A stretch of 64,000 bases of DNA from contig CAVPOQ010000008.1 in the NCBI GenBank assembly GCA_963707145.1, positions 930,001-994,000 of the forward strand, in the 5' to 3' direction. The notes under the pieces are model-generated. The model had not been told where the DNA came from. It did not search any database and was given only the letters and a program-made list of their open reading frames with translations. Each line of letters starts with the position of its first letter. The first letter of the stretch is position 1. This DNA is from RPQJ01 sp963707145. GTDB taxonomy: Bacteria; Pseudomonadota; Gammaproteobacteria; Steroidobacterales; Steroidobacteraceae. The position numbers and the translations under genes were made by a program. Of this stretch, positions 56,953 through 64,000 are shown piece by piece.

Positions 56953-58356
56953 TCAGCCCGGGTCCTGGGCGCAGCGCAGCTGGCCGGCGGGGTCGCGCTG
57001 GCAGACGTCGAGCCGGTAGCCGACGGCTTCCGGGCCGGGATCGGCGAGCACCAGTTCCGCCTCGCTGCTGCCGCCCGGCGCGAGCAGTCGCGAGGCCTGG
57101 GCCGCGCCCGGCAGGTAGTCCGACGGCTCGAAGTCGCGCGCGGCGATCATCGAGCCGTAGCGGTCCTCGAACTGCAGCCGCAGGATCGGGTTCGGCTGGG
57201 CGAATGCGGCGCGATTGGTGAGGCTTGCGCGCACGACCATGCGACCGGAGTCGCGGTCGTCGTTGCCCCACTGGCGCAGCTCGATGGCCGCGAGATCCCA
57301 GCTCGTCGGCAGGTCGAGGCCGAGCCGTTCGTAGGCCATGCGCAGTGGCGGCCCTGTGCGCGCATCGCGCGCGAGCTGCTCCCGCCAGTGATGCGCGAGC
57401 TGCGCCGCGAGCAGCAGCGCGAGCAGCAGGCTGCCGGCGCTCCACGCGAGCGTGGCCCAGATCGAGCGTCCGCTCGCTGCCTCGGGCTCCGGTTCCACAT
57501 CGACGGCGGCCGTGCGCCAGCGACGCGCCGAGAGCGGCAGTTCCTCGACAGGGGTGACGGTGGCCGCGACCCGTTCCGGCTCCACGGGGGGCGGCTCGGG
57601 CACGGCAATTGGCTCGACAGGCGGCTCTGGCTCGAACTCCAGCAGCACCGGCTCGGTGACCGCCGACGTCGGCTCGGGCGCGAGCGGCTCGGCCATATGC
57701 GATTCCGCCACCGGCTCTACCGGCGCTGGCACGAGCTCGGAGTGGCCGGACCCGGCCGCGGCGGCTGCGACGAACATCGGCTCGTCCGCCGCGACTTCCG
57801 GAGTCGCCGGTTCGATCAGCGCCGGTGTCTCTGCCGTGTCCTCGGCGGCGTCGAACTCTCCGTCCGGTTCCACGTCGTCCGGTCCGAACTCACGCTGCAG
57901 GCGCTGCACGAGCGCCTCGAGCTCGCGTTCGGCTGCGCGCTCGTCCAAGTCGGACGCCTCCTGGATGCGCAGGATCTCGTAGTGGTCGGTGGCGTCGGGA
58001 TCAGGCTCGTGTGCGGGCGGCTCCTCAGGCTCGGACTGGGCCTCGAAGCTGACGCGCTCGCCTTCGAGCGTGATGGTCTCGGTGCCGCGGCTCTCGTCGA
58101 CCAGAACCGAGGTGGCCTCGGCCGAGGGCTCCTCGCGCGCGGGCTCGACCAGGGATGCGAGCTGGATCGAAATCGGGGCCATCAGCAGCGGCAGCGGATC
58201 CTGCGCCGGCTGCGCCGGCTGCATCGAGTCGGAGAGCCGCTCGAGCGCGTCGAACGCGCTGCCGCAGCGTCCACAGCGGACGGTGCCGCGCGCCGCCCGC
58301 AGGACGCCGGCCGTCACGCGAAACCGCGTCTGGCAGTCAGGGCACTGGGTGTACAT
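56953..58356 (-). CDS. Zinc-ribbon membrane protein, DUF3426
   Basis: A 467-residue protein in three parts: an N-terminal zinc ribbon (CPDCQTRFRVTAGVL then VRCGRCGSAFDALERL), a long acidic, proline- and glutamate-rich linker (residues 50-300), and, after one membrane helix (WSAGSLLLALLLAAQLAHHW), the periplasmic DUF3426 domain (MVVRASLTNRAAFAQPNPIL, QASRLLAPGGSSEAELVL). Families of this architecture (MJ0042-type zinc ribbon plus DUF3426) sit beside prmA and dusB in many Proteobacteria; role unknown. Confidence 0.9.
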   Translation of the reverse strand: MYTQCPDCQTRFRVTAGVLRAARGTVRCGRCGSAFDALERLSDSMQPAQPAQDPLPLLMAPISIQLASLVEPAREEPSAEATSVLVDESRGTETITLEGERVSFEAQSEPEEPPAHEPDPDATDHYEILRIQEASDLDERAAERELEALVQRLQREFGPDDVEPDGEFDAAEDTAETPALIEPATPEVAADEPMFVAAAAAGSGHSELVPAPVEPVAESHMAEPLAPEPTSAVTEPVLLEFEPEPPVEPIAVPEPPPVEPERVAATVTPVEELPLSARRWRTAAVDVEPEPEAASGRSIWATLAWSAGSLLLALLLAAQLAHHWREQLARDARTGPPLRMAYERLGLDLPTSWDLAAIELRQWGNDDRDSGRMVVRASLTNRAAFAQPNPILRLQFEDRYGSMIAARDFEPSDYLPGAAQASRLLAPGGSSEAELVLADPGPEAVGYRLDVCQRDPAGQLRCAQDPG

Positions 58357-58384
58357 CGGACCCGCTCGAGGTATCTATGCTCTG

Positions 58385-59263
58385 TCAGCCTGTCCGGCGT
58401 CGACCGCCGAGCAGGACCCAGCCGTCGCGTGTGGTGGTCGTCTCGATATGAAACCACGGGCGATAAGCCGCTGTCACGGCATCGGCCTGCTCCGCCAGCA
58501 GTCCGCTCAGGGCCAGCAGGCCGCCGGGTCGCAGCGCCGCGGCGAAACGCTGGGCCAGATCGACCAGCGGGCCGGCGAGGATGTTTGCGAGCAGCACGTC
58601 GGCGCTGCCGGTCTCGAGTTGCGCGTCGGCCGTTATGTCCACTTGCCCGGCAACGCCGTTGCGCAGGGCGTTCTCCCGCGTCGCGATCAGTGCCTGCGGA
58701 TCGATGTCCACGGCGCGCACGCGGGACGCGCCGAGTCGGGCCGCGGCGATCGCGAGGATCCCGGAGCCGCAGCCGTAATCGACGACGTCGCGGCCGCCGA
58801 GCTCGTGGCCGTCGAGCCATTCGAGGCACAGCGCCGTGGTCGGGTGCGTGCCGGTGCCGAACGCGAGTCCCGGATCGAGTTCGATGCGCACGGCGTCGGG
58901 CGCGCCCGCCGGCAGGCCGCCAGGGCAGACCCAGAGCCGGTGGCCGAAGCGCATCGGGCGGAAGTCCTCGAGCCAGACGCGCTCCCAGGCCTGGTCGGCG
59001 ACTGTCTGGTAGCTGGGTGCGGGCCCGCCGGGCAGCCGACGGGCCAGCGCGCTGGCGATCGCCGCCGGATCGGCGCCGGCATCGAACAGCGCCTTCACGA
59101 CGACCGTCGGCCACAGCGGTGTCGCGCCGGGGGCGGGCTCGAGCACGGGATCGTCCGCGGCGTCCTCGAGCGTGACCGAGACGGCGCCGAGTTCGAACAG
59201 CGCGTCCTCGTAGGGCGAGGGGTCGCGCGTGCCGAGGTCGAGGGTGAGTTGCAGGTGTGGCAC
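58385..59263 (-). CDS. prmA: Ribosomal protein L11 methyltransferase
   Basis: A 292-residue SAM methyltransferase that trimethylates ribosomal protein L11. The N-terminal substrate domain has EDALFELGAVSVTLEDAAD and FRPMRFGHRLWVCPG; the catalytic domain has DPGLAFGTGTHPTTALCLEW, DYGCGSGILAIAAARLGASR and LLANILAGPLVDLA, with the NILAGP motif. Start GTG 59261-59263 is inferred by alignment; an in-frame ATG 108 bases upstream gives an unlikely arginine-rich extension. Located 118 bases after accC. Confidence 0.95.
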   Translation of the reverse strand: MPHLQLTLDLGTRDPSPYEDALFELGAVSVTLEDAADDPVLEPAPGATPLWPTVVVKALFDAGADPAAIASALARRLPGGPAPSYQTVADQAWERVWLEDFRPMRFGHRLWVCPGGLPAGAPDAVRIELDPGLAFGTGTHPTTALCLEWLDGHELGGRDVVDYGCGSGILAIAAARLGASRVRAVDIDPQALIATRENALRNGVAGQVDITADAQLETGSADVLLANILAGPLVDLAQRFAAALRPGGLLALSGLLAEQADAVTAAYRPWFHIETTTTRDGWVLLGGRRRTG

Positions 59264-59381
59264 GTCGGGTCGCGCGTGTTCCGGTTGTTGCGCTCGGCGC
59301 CGAGCGATTCGCGGCCGCGCATTGCCCGCCGCGCCGGATGGGGTTGCCGCGAGGCCGGCGGCGACGCGCAATCGCTGCGGG

Positions 59382-60725
59382 CTACTTCAACCCGAGCCGT
59401 CGCTCGAGATAGTGGATGTCCGTCCCGCCCGCCCGGAACGCCGCGTGCTGGAAGATCTCCTGGTGCAGCGGCACGTTGGTCTTGATGCCCTCGACCACGA
59501 TCTCGCTCAGCGCGTTTCGCATGCGGGCGATGGCCGTGTCGCGGTCCTCGCCGTAAGCGATCACCTTGGCGATGAGCGAGTCGTAATGGGGCGGCACCAC
59601 GTAGCCGGTGTAGAGGTGGCTGTCCACGCGCAGGCCGGGGCCGCCGGGGGCGTGCCAGAGCTTCACCGGGCCCGGCGAGGGCGTGAACTTGCGCGGGTCC
59701 TCGGCGTTGATGCGGCACTCGATCGCGTGGCCGCGGATCTGCACGTCGTCCTGCGTCCACGGCAGGCGCTCGCCGGCGGCGATGCGCAGCTGGGCCTTCA
59801 CGAGGTCGATCCCGGTGATCATCTCCGTCACCGGGTGCTCGACCTGGATGCGCGTGTTCATCTCGATGAAGTAGAACTCGTCGTCCTCGTAGAGGAACTC
59901 GAGAGTGCCGGCGCTGCGATAGCCGATGTCGGCGCAGGCCGCCGCGACGCGCTCACTCATCGCGCGGCGCTGCTTCGCGGTGAGGCCCGGCGCCGGCGCC
60001 TCCTCGATCACCTTCTGGTGGCGGCGCTGCATCGAGCAGTCGCGCTCGCCGAGGCAGATGACGTTGCCGTAGTGGTCCGCGAGCACCTGGAACTCGATGT
60101 GCCGCGGCTTCTCCAGGAACTTCTCCATGTAGACCTGGTCGTTGGCGAAGGCCGCGAGCGCCTCGGCGCGCGTCACGCTGACCGAGTGCAGCAGCGTCGC
60201 TTCGCTGTGCACCACGCGCATGCCCCGCCCGCCGCCGCCCCCCGACGCCTTGATGATGACCGGGTAGCCGATGGTGCGAGCGATGCGCAGGATCTCATCC
60301 GGCTCCGAGCCGAGTGGCCCGTCCGAGCCGGGCACGCACGGCACGCCCGCCTTCTTCATCGTCTGGATGGCCGAGACCTTGTCGCCCATGAGACGGATGG
60401 TCTCGGGGCGCGGGCCGATGAACGTGAAGCCGCTCTTCTCGACGCGCTCGGCGAAATCCGCGTTCTCCGACAGGAACCCGTAGCCCGGGTGGATCGCGAC
60501 CGAGTCGGTCACCTCCGCCGCGCTGATGATCGCGGGCATGTTGAGGTAGCTGTCGCGCGAGGGCGGGGGGCCGATGCAGACGGTCTCGTCGGCGAGCAGC
60601 ACGTGCTTGAGGTTGCGGTCCGCCGTGGAGTGCACGGCCACGGTCTTGATGCCCAGTTCGCGGCACGCGCGCAGGATGCGCAGCGCGATCTCGCCGCGGT
60701 TCGCGATGACGACCTTGTCGAGCAT
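59382..60725 (-). CDS. accC: Biotin carboxylase subunit of acetyl-CoA carboxylase
   Basis: A 447-residue ATP-grasp enzyme that carboxylates the biotin of AccB. Motifs are VIANRGEIALRILRACRELG, AIHPGYGFLSENADFAE, IIKASGGGGGRGMRVVHSE, RDCSMQRRHQKVIEEAPAPG and FYFIEMNTRIQVEHPVTE. Length equals the E. coli protein (449). Lies 24 bases after accB, the standard pair. Confidence 0.98.
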   Translation of the reverse strand: MLDKVVIANRGEIALRILRACRELGIKTVAVHSTADRNLKHVLLADETVCIGPPPSRDSYLNMPAIISAAEVTDSVAIHPGYGFLSENADFAERVEKSGFTFIGPRPETIRLMGDKVSAIQTMKKAGVPCVPGSDGPLGSEPDEILRIARTIGYPVIIKASGGGGGRGMRVVHSEATLLHSVSVTRAEALAAFANDQVYMEKFLEKPRHIEFQVLADHYGNVICLGERDCSMQRRHQKVIEEAPAPGLTAKQRRAMSERVAAACADIGYRSAGTLEFLYEDDEFYFIEMNTRIQVEHPVTEMITGIDLVKAQLRIAAGERLPWTQDDVQIRGHAIECRINAEDPRKFTPSPGPVKLWHAPGGPGLRVDSHLYTGYVVPPHYDSLIAKVIAYGEDRDTAIARMRNALSEIVVEGIKTNVPLHQEIFQHAAFRAGGTDIHYLERRLGLK

Positions 60726-60749
60726 GGCTGCGGTCTTCGCGTCGGGCCG

Positions 60750-61211
60750 CTACTGGATGATGAACAGCGTCTGGCCGAACTCGACCGGGTCGCCGTTGTT
60801 CACGAGCGCCGACACCACGCGGCCGGCCTTGTCCGATTCGATCTGGTTCATCATCTTCATGGCTTCGATGATGCACAGCACGTCGCCGGGCTTGACCTCG
60901 CTGCCGATCTCGACGAACGGCTTGGAGCCCGGAGCCGGTGCGGCATAGTAGGTGCCGACCATCGGGGCAGTGACGGCGTTCTCCGGCGTGGTCGCGGCCG
61001 CAGCCGGCGCCGAGGGCGCCGCGCCTCCAACGGGGGCCGGGGGCCCGGCCGCGGGAGGCAGCGGCGCGTAGGCGGGCGCGGCGATCGCGTGCACCGTGCC
61101 GGTCGGATGCCGGCTGATGCGCACGGATTCCTCGCCTTCCTTGATCTCGATCTCGGAGATGCCCGATTCCTCGAGCAGTTCGATCAGCTTCTTGACCTTG
61201 CGGATATCCAT
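60750..61211 (-). CDS. accB: Biotin carboxyl carrier protein of acetyl-CoA carboxylase
   Basis: A 153-residue carrier. The N-terminus (MDIRKVKKLIELLEESGISE) and a proline/alanine-rich linker lead to the biotinyl domain, with the biotin-accepting lysine in LCIIEAMKMMNQIESDKAG. It shuttles carboxyl groups between AccC and the carboxyltransferase. First step of fatty-acid synthesis; 26 bases downstream of aroQ. Confidence 0.98.
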   Translation of the reverse strand: MDIRKVKKLIELLEESGISEIEIKEGEESVRISRHPTGTVHAIAAPAYAPLPPAAGPPAPVGGAAPSAPAAAATTPENAVTAPMVGTYYAAPAPGSKPFVEIGSEVKPGDVLCIIEAMKMMNQIESDKAGRVVSALVNNGDPVEFGQTLFIIQ

Positions 61212-61237
61212 GGACGGTCCCCCGGAACCGGTGTGCC

Positions 61238-61696
61238 TCAGCCGTGCGGCGCGGTCTGGGCGGCGAGATGGTGGGCGGCCGCGCGCAGCGCGAGCTCGTA
61301 GCCGACCGCGCCGAGGCCAGTGATGGTGCCCAGCGCGACGTCGGAGAAATAGGACTGGCGGCGGAACGGCTCCCGCGCGTGGACGTTGCTCAGATGCACT
61401 TCCACGAACGGGATCCTCACCGCGAGCAGCGCATCGCGCAGCGCGACACTGCTGTGGGTGAACCCGGCGGGATTGAAGATGATGTACGCCACGTGTTCGG
61501 TCGGGGCCTGGTGGATGCGCTCGATGAGCTCGGCCTCGGAATTGCTCTGGTAGGCGGAGAGGCGGTGGCCCGCCTCGGCAGCAAGCTGGGTCATGCGCTC
61601 GTGGATCTGCGCGAGCGTGACCTGCCCGTAGATGCCCGGCTCGCGCATGCCGAGCAGGTTCAGGTTCGGGCCGTTGAGCAGCAGGATGTGCGCCAT
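61238..61696 (-). CDS. aroQ: Type II 3-dehydroquinate dehydratase
   Basis: A 152-residue dodecameric enzyme of the shikimate pathway that dehydrates 3-dehydroquinate. It begins MAHILLLNGPNLNLLGMREP, with the catalytic tyrosine in GIYGQ, the asparagine of IIFNPAGFTHSSVALRDAL and the histidine of VEVHLSNVHAREPFR. ATG 61694-61696 gives the family N-terminus; an upstream TTG is less likely. The order aroQ-accB-accC is common in Proteobacteria, and aroQ appears to head this operon. Confidence 0.97.
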   Translation of the reverse strand: MAHILLLNGPNLNLLGMREPGIYGQVTLAQIHERMTQLAAEAGHRLSAYQSNSEAELIERIHQAPTEHVAYIIFNPAGFTHSSVALRDALLAVRIPFVEVHLSNVHAREPFRRQSYFSDVALGTITGLGAVGYELALRAAAHHLAAQTAPHG

Positions 61697-61786
61697 CGCT
61701 GGGGCCGCTTGCAAGGAGATGCCGGCGAGTTTACCGCCAATGGCCGCAAATTTGCGATGTTAGGCGCGATCGGTGCGACTTGGGGG

Positions 61787-62425
61787 TCACTCCGACTCGG
61801 CGGGTGGCTCCGGCAGTGCGTCCAGCGCCAGCTCGAGGGCCTGGCGGGCCTCCAGCGGCGACTGCTGGCCCGCGTCCACTTTGCGCACGGCGTCGAGGAT
61901 GAGCGCAGCCTCTGCCTCGGTCAATTCCCCGAGGTGGGCGGTGACGATCCGGCCGCGCCGGTCGCTGAACACGGTGAACGGCAGCCCGACCGCCTCGATG
62001 CCGAAGGCCGATGCCGCGTCGAGCGCCTCCTGCTCGCCGATCAGCAGCGGGTAGTCGATCTTCATCTCGTCGGCGTAGGCGAGCACCTTGTCGCGGAAGT
62101 CCACCGCGACGCCGATCACCTGGAATCCTTCCGCGGCGTGCTCGCGCTGCAGCTTCTGCAGCAGCGGGATCTCGCGGCGGCACGGCGCACACCACGTCGC
62201 CCAGAAATTCACGATCAGGGCCTTGTCGGGCCAGTCGGCGAGCGAGCGCAGCGTTCCCTCGCGGTCGGCCAGCCTGAAATCGGGCAGACGCTCCGCGAGC
62301 TGCGACGGCGCCGCCTCCGCGAACGGACCGGCGGGTTCCGGCGCGGGCGCCCTGCGCAGCAGGTACGCGGCCGTGCCCGCGGCGACGGCCGCGACGAGTA
62401 CGACGGCCGTCACCCACGGCTTCAC
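61787..62425 (-). CDS. TlpA-like thioredoxin-fold disulfide reductase, membrane-anchored
   Basis: A 212-residue protein: one N-terminal membrane helix (VTAVVLVAAVAAGTAAYLL), then a periplasmic AhpC/TlpA thioredoxin domain with LIVNFWATWCAPCRREIP (WCxPC pair near residue 82) and AVGLPFTVFSDRRGRIV (cis-proline loop). It probably receives electrons from the adjacent DsbD and reduces periplasmic thiols, for example in cytochrome c maturation. Its ATG overlaps the dsbD stop (ATGA), which supports that link. Confidence 0.9.
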   Translation of the reverse strand: MKPWVTAVVLVAAVAAGTAAYLLRRAPAPEPAGPFAEAAPSQLAERLPDFRLADREGTLRSLADWPDKALIVNFWATWCAPCRREIPLLQKLQREHAAEGFQVIGVAVDFRDKVLAYADEMKIDYPLLIGEQEALDAASAFGIEAVGLPFTVFSDRRGRIVTAHLGELTEAEAALILDAVRKVDAGQQSPLEARQALELALDALPEPPAESE

Positions 62426-64000
62426 GCGCCGGCCCCGCCGAAGGCCGCGGCCACGTGGCTGCGGAATTCACCGGCCTTCTTGAAGCCCACCACCCGGTAC
62501 CCGGGCTGCTCGCGGCCCGCGGCGTCGAAGAACACGATGGTCGGGGGGCCGAGGATGCCGAAGCGCTGCAGCAGCGCCTGGTCCTCCTCGTCGTTCGCGG
62601 TGACGTCGGCCTGCAGCAGCACGGCGTTGCCGAGCGCGGCGCGCACGCCGGGATCCGGGAAGGTGTAGCGCTCCATCTCCTTGCAGGACACGCACCAGTC
62701 CGCATAGAAATCGAGCATCACGGGCCGTCCCGACGCCGCTGCCGCCGCGAGTTCGCGCTCGAGGTCTGCCTCCGACTTGATGCGCCGGAACTCAAGATGC
62801 TCGCCCGCCGCTTCGCGCGAGCCCGCCAGCGGCCGCAGCGGGTCGTCGTGGCCGCGCAGCGCGCCAGCGAGCAGCAGCACGCCGTAGATCGCCGCGAGCA
62901 CGCCCGCGCCCCGCCACGCCAGTTTCGAGCCTGCGCTGGCGTTGCGCGCCGCGACGATCGCGAGGTAACCCGCGGTGAAGAGCGCCAGCAGTCCCCACAG
63001 CCCGAGCGTGACCGGCCCGGGCAGCAACCGGCTCAGCATCCAGATCGCCACGCCGAGGAACATCAAGCCGAAGATCGACTTGACGGTGTCCATCCATGCG
63101 CCGGCCTTCGGCAGCAGCTTGCCGGCCGATGCGCCGAGCAGCAGCAACGGTGCGCCCATGCCGAGGCTGAGCGAGAACAGCGCCGCCGCGCCGCGCAGCA
63201 CGTCGCCACTCTGGCCGATCACCGCGAGTGCGGCGACCAGCGGCGGCGCCACGCAGGCGGTGACGATCAGCGAGGAAAGCGCTCCCATCACTGTCGTGCC
63301 CACGAGCGAGCCCTGCTTCTGCCGGCCGCTCAGCTCGTTGATCCGCGACTGCAGCGCCGCTGGCACCTGCAAGCTGAACGTCCCGAACATCGCCAGCGCC
63401 AGCAGCACGAACAGCCCGGCGAACACCACGAGGATCCACGGCTTCTGGAAGAAGGCCTGCGCCTGCTGGCCGACCGCGGCGAACGCCGCGCCCGCCACCG
63501 TGTAGGTGAGCGCCATGCCGAGCACGTAGGCGAGCGAGAGCGAGAAGGCGCGACCGCGCGAGACGGGCTGGCCGCGCCCGGCGCCGACGATGATGCCCGA
63601 GAGGATCGGGATCATCGGCAGCACGCAGGGCGTGAAGGCGAGCAGCAGGCCCGCGCCGAAGAAGGTCGCGAGCACCGCGAGCAGGTTGCCGCTGCGGATC
63701 CTCTCGGCGAGCGCGTCAGTCTCCGACTGCGCCGGCACGGGTCGCAGGCCGCCGGCGCCGGTTGAGGCCGCCCCGGGCGCGGAGGCCGGCGCGAGAGTGA
63801 CCGTCAGCTGCTTCTTCGTCGGCGGATAGCAGAGCCCGGCGTCCGCGCAGCCCTGGAAGCTGACCTCGAGCGGCACCGTACGCGCGCCCGCGGCGGCAGC
63901 GATCGGCACTTCTACGATCAGTTCGCGGCGATAGATCACCTGTTCGCCGAAGTAGTCGTCGTGTTCGACCTCGCCGCGCGGCAGCCGCGGGTCACCGAGC
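62422..64000 (-). CDS. dsbD: Thiol:disulfide interchange protein DsbD, N-terminus beyond window edge
   Basis: The last 525 residues are in view; the start lies beyond base 64000. The alpha domain ends with CADAGLCYPPTKKQL (its Cys pair). The membrane core follows, with its two redox cysteines in LAFTPCVLPMIPILSG and VTACVAPPLVAALAV and about eight helices. The C-terminal gamma thioredoxin domain has MLDFYADWCVSCKEMERYTF. The protein moves electrons from cytoplasmic thioredoxin across the membrane to periplasmic acceptors. It is complete at its C-terminus and overlaps the TlpA-like gene. Confidence 0.95.
   Translation of the reverse strand, partial: LGDPRLPRGEVEHDDYFGEQVIYRRELIVEVPIAAAAGARTVPLEVSFQGCADAGLCYPPTKKQLTVTLAPASAPGAASTGAGGLRPVPAQSETDALAERIRSGNLLAVLATFFGAGLLLAFTPCVLPMIPILSGIIVGAGRGQPVSRGRAFSLSLAYVLGMALTYTVAGAAFAAVGQQAQAFFQKPWILVVFAGLFVLLALAMFGTFSLQVPAALQSRINELSGRQKQGSLVGTTVMGALSSLIVTACVAPPLVAALAVIGQSGDVLRGAAALFSLSLGMGAPLLLLGASAGKLLPKAGAWMDTVKSIFGLMFLGVAIWMLSRLLPGPVTLGLWGLLALFTAGYLAIVAARNASAGSKLAWRGAGVLAAIYGVLLLAGALRGHDDPLRPLAGSREAAGEHLEFRRIKSEADLERELAAAAASGRPVMLDFYADWCVSCKEMERYTFPDPGVRAALGNAVLLQADVTANDEEDQALLQRFGILGPPTIVFFDAAGREQPGYRVVGFKKAGEFRSHVAAAFGGAGA

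Noticed and set aside
51999..57019. Long rightward frames (about 900 and 1000 codons) opposite purD, purH, fis and dusB
   Set aside because: All four genes on the minus strand are unmistakable; the rightward frames lack motifs.

Overview
The window is about 64 kb of very GC-rich DNA (G or C at most third codon positions), densely packed with ordinary chromosomal genes. The gene set suggests a gammaproteobacterium outside the enterics: a fis gene beside dusB, the rhlB/trxA/rho arrangement, speA, plsB, greB, yrfG, and an accB-accC-prmA cluster. A Steroidobacter/Nevskia/Xanthomonadales-like lineage would fit the base composition and the long tandem UvrA, but the genus cannot be fixed from this sequence. 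I see no rRNA, tRNA, CRISPR array, transposase or integrase.

Layout. 1-7.2 kb: truncated fadH, a double-length (four-ATPase) UvrA-like gene whose frame is broken twice, and a methyltransferase. 7.2-18 kb: M48 protease with TPR-like tail, avtA, a YigB-type HAD phosphatase, a conserved unknown gene pair, a Nudix hydrolase, an aldehyde dehydrogenase, a small membrane protein, a UvrD-type helicase and an RRM protein with its own terminator. 18-26.5 kb: a 0.7-kb gene-free stretch, a DUF1838 lipoprotein, then a polyamine region (speA and, across two divergent genes, homospermidine synthase), a GFA protein and greB. 26.5-34.3 kb: DUF2721 protein, a methyltransferase (frameshifted), an M13 peptidase (frameshifted), a LemA/TPM/TPM cluster, an L,D-transpeptidase and an EamA transporter. 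34.4-39.7 kb: an isolated contractile-tail-sheath-like gene (frameshifted near its end) overlapping tail-to-tail a large fused 5-oxoprolinase/hydantoinase. 39.8-47.4 kb: alpha/beta hydrolase, small lipoprotein, plsB, two nested inverted-repeat elements, and a cysQ-DUF3301-ydcH-mscS-arfB run facing plsB. 47.4-52.6 kb: rhlB divergent from trxA-rho, an EamA transporter and a secreted FAS1 protein. 52.7-61.7 kb: a long leftward housekeeping operon aroQ-accB-accC-prmA-zinc ribbon/DUF3426-dusB-fis-purH-purD. 61.8-64 kb: TlpA-like thioredoxin and a truncated dsbD.

How the genes work together. The best-supported units are fatty-acid and phospholipid synthesis (accBC, plsB), purine synthesis (purHD), translation and its repair (prmA, dusB, arfB), transcription and RNA turnover (rho, greB, rhlB, RRM protein), periplasmic thiol chemistry (dsbD, TlpA-like), and polyamine synthesis by the arginine decarboxylase to homospermidine route.

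The most unusual items are the paired inverted repeats at 43.18-43.45 kb (identical 33-base core in opposite orientations, unrelated stems), the orphan sheath gene, the tandem UvrA, and five single-base frame disruptions in four otherwise intact genes. The last may reflect uncorrected assembly errors rather than biology. I did not find a convincing new multi-gene defence or secretion system.
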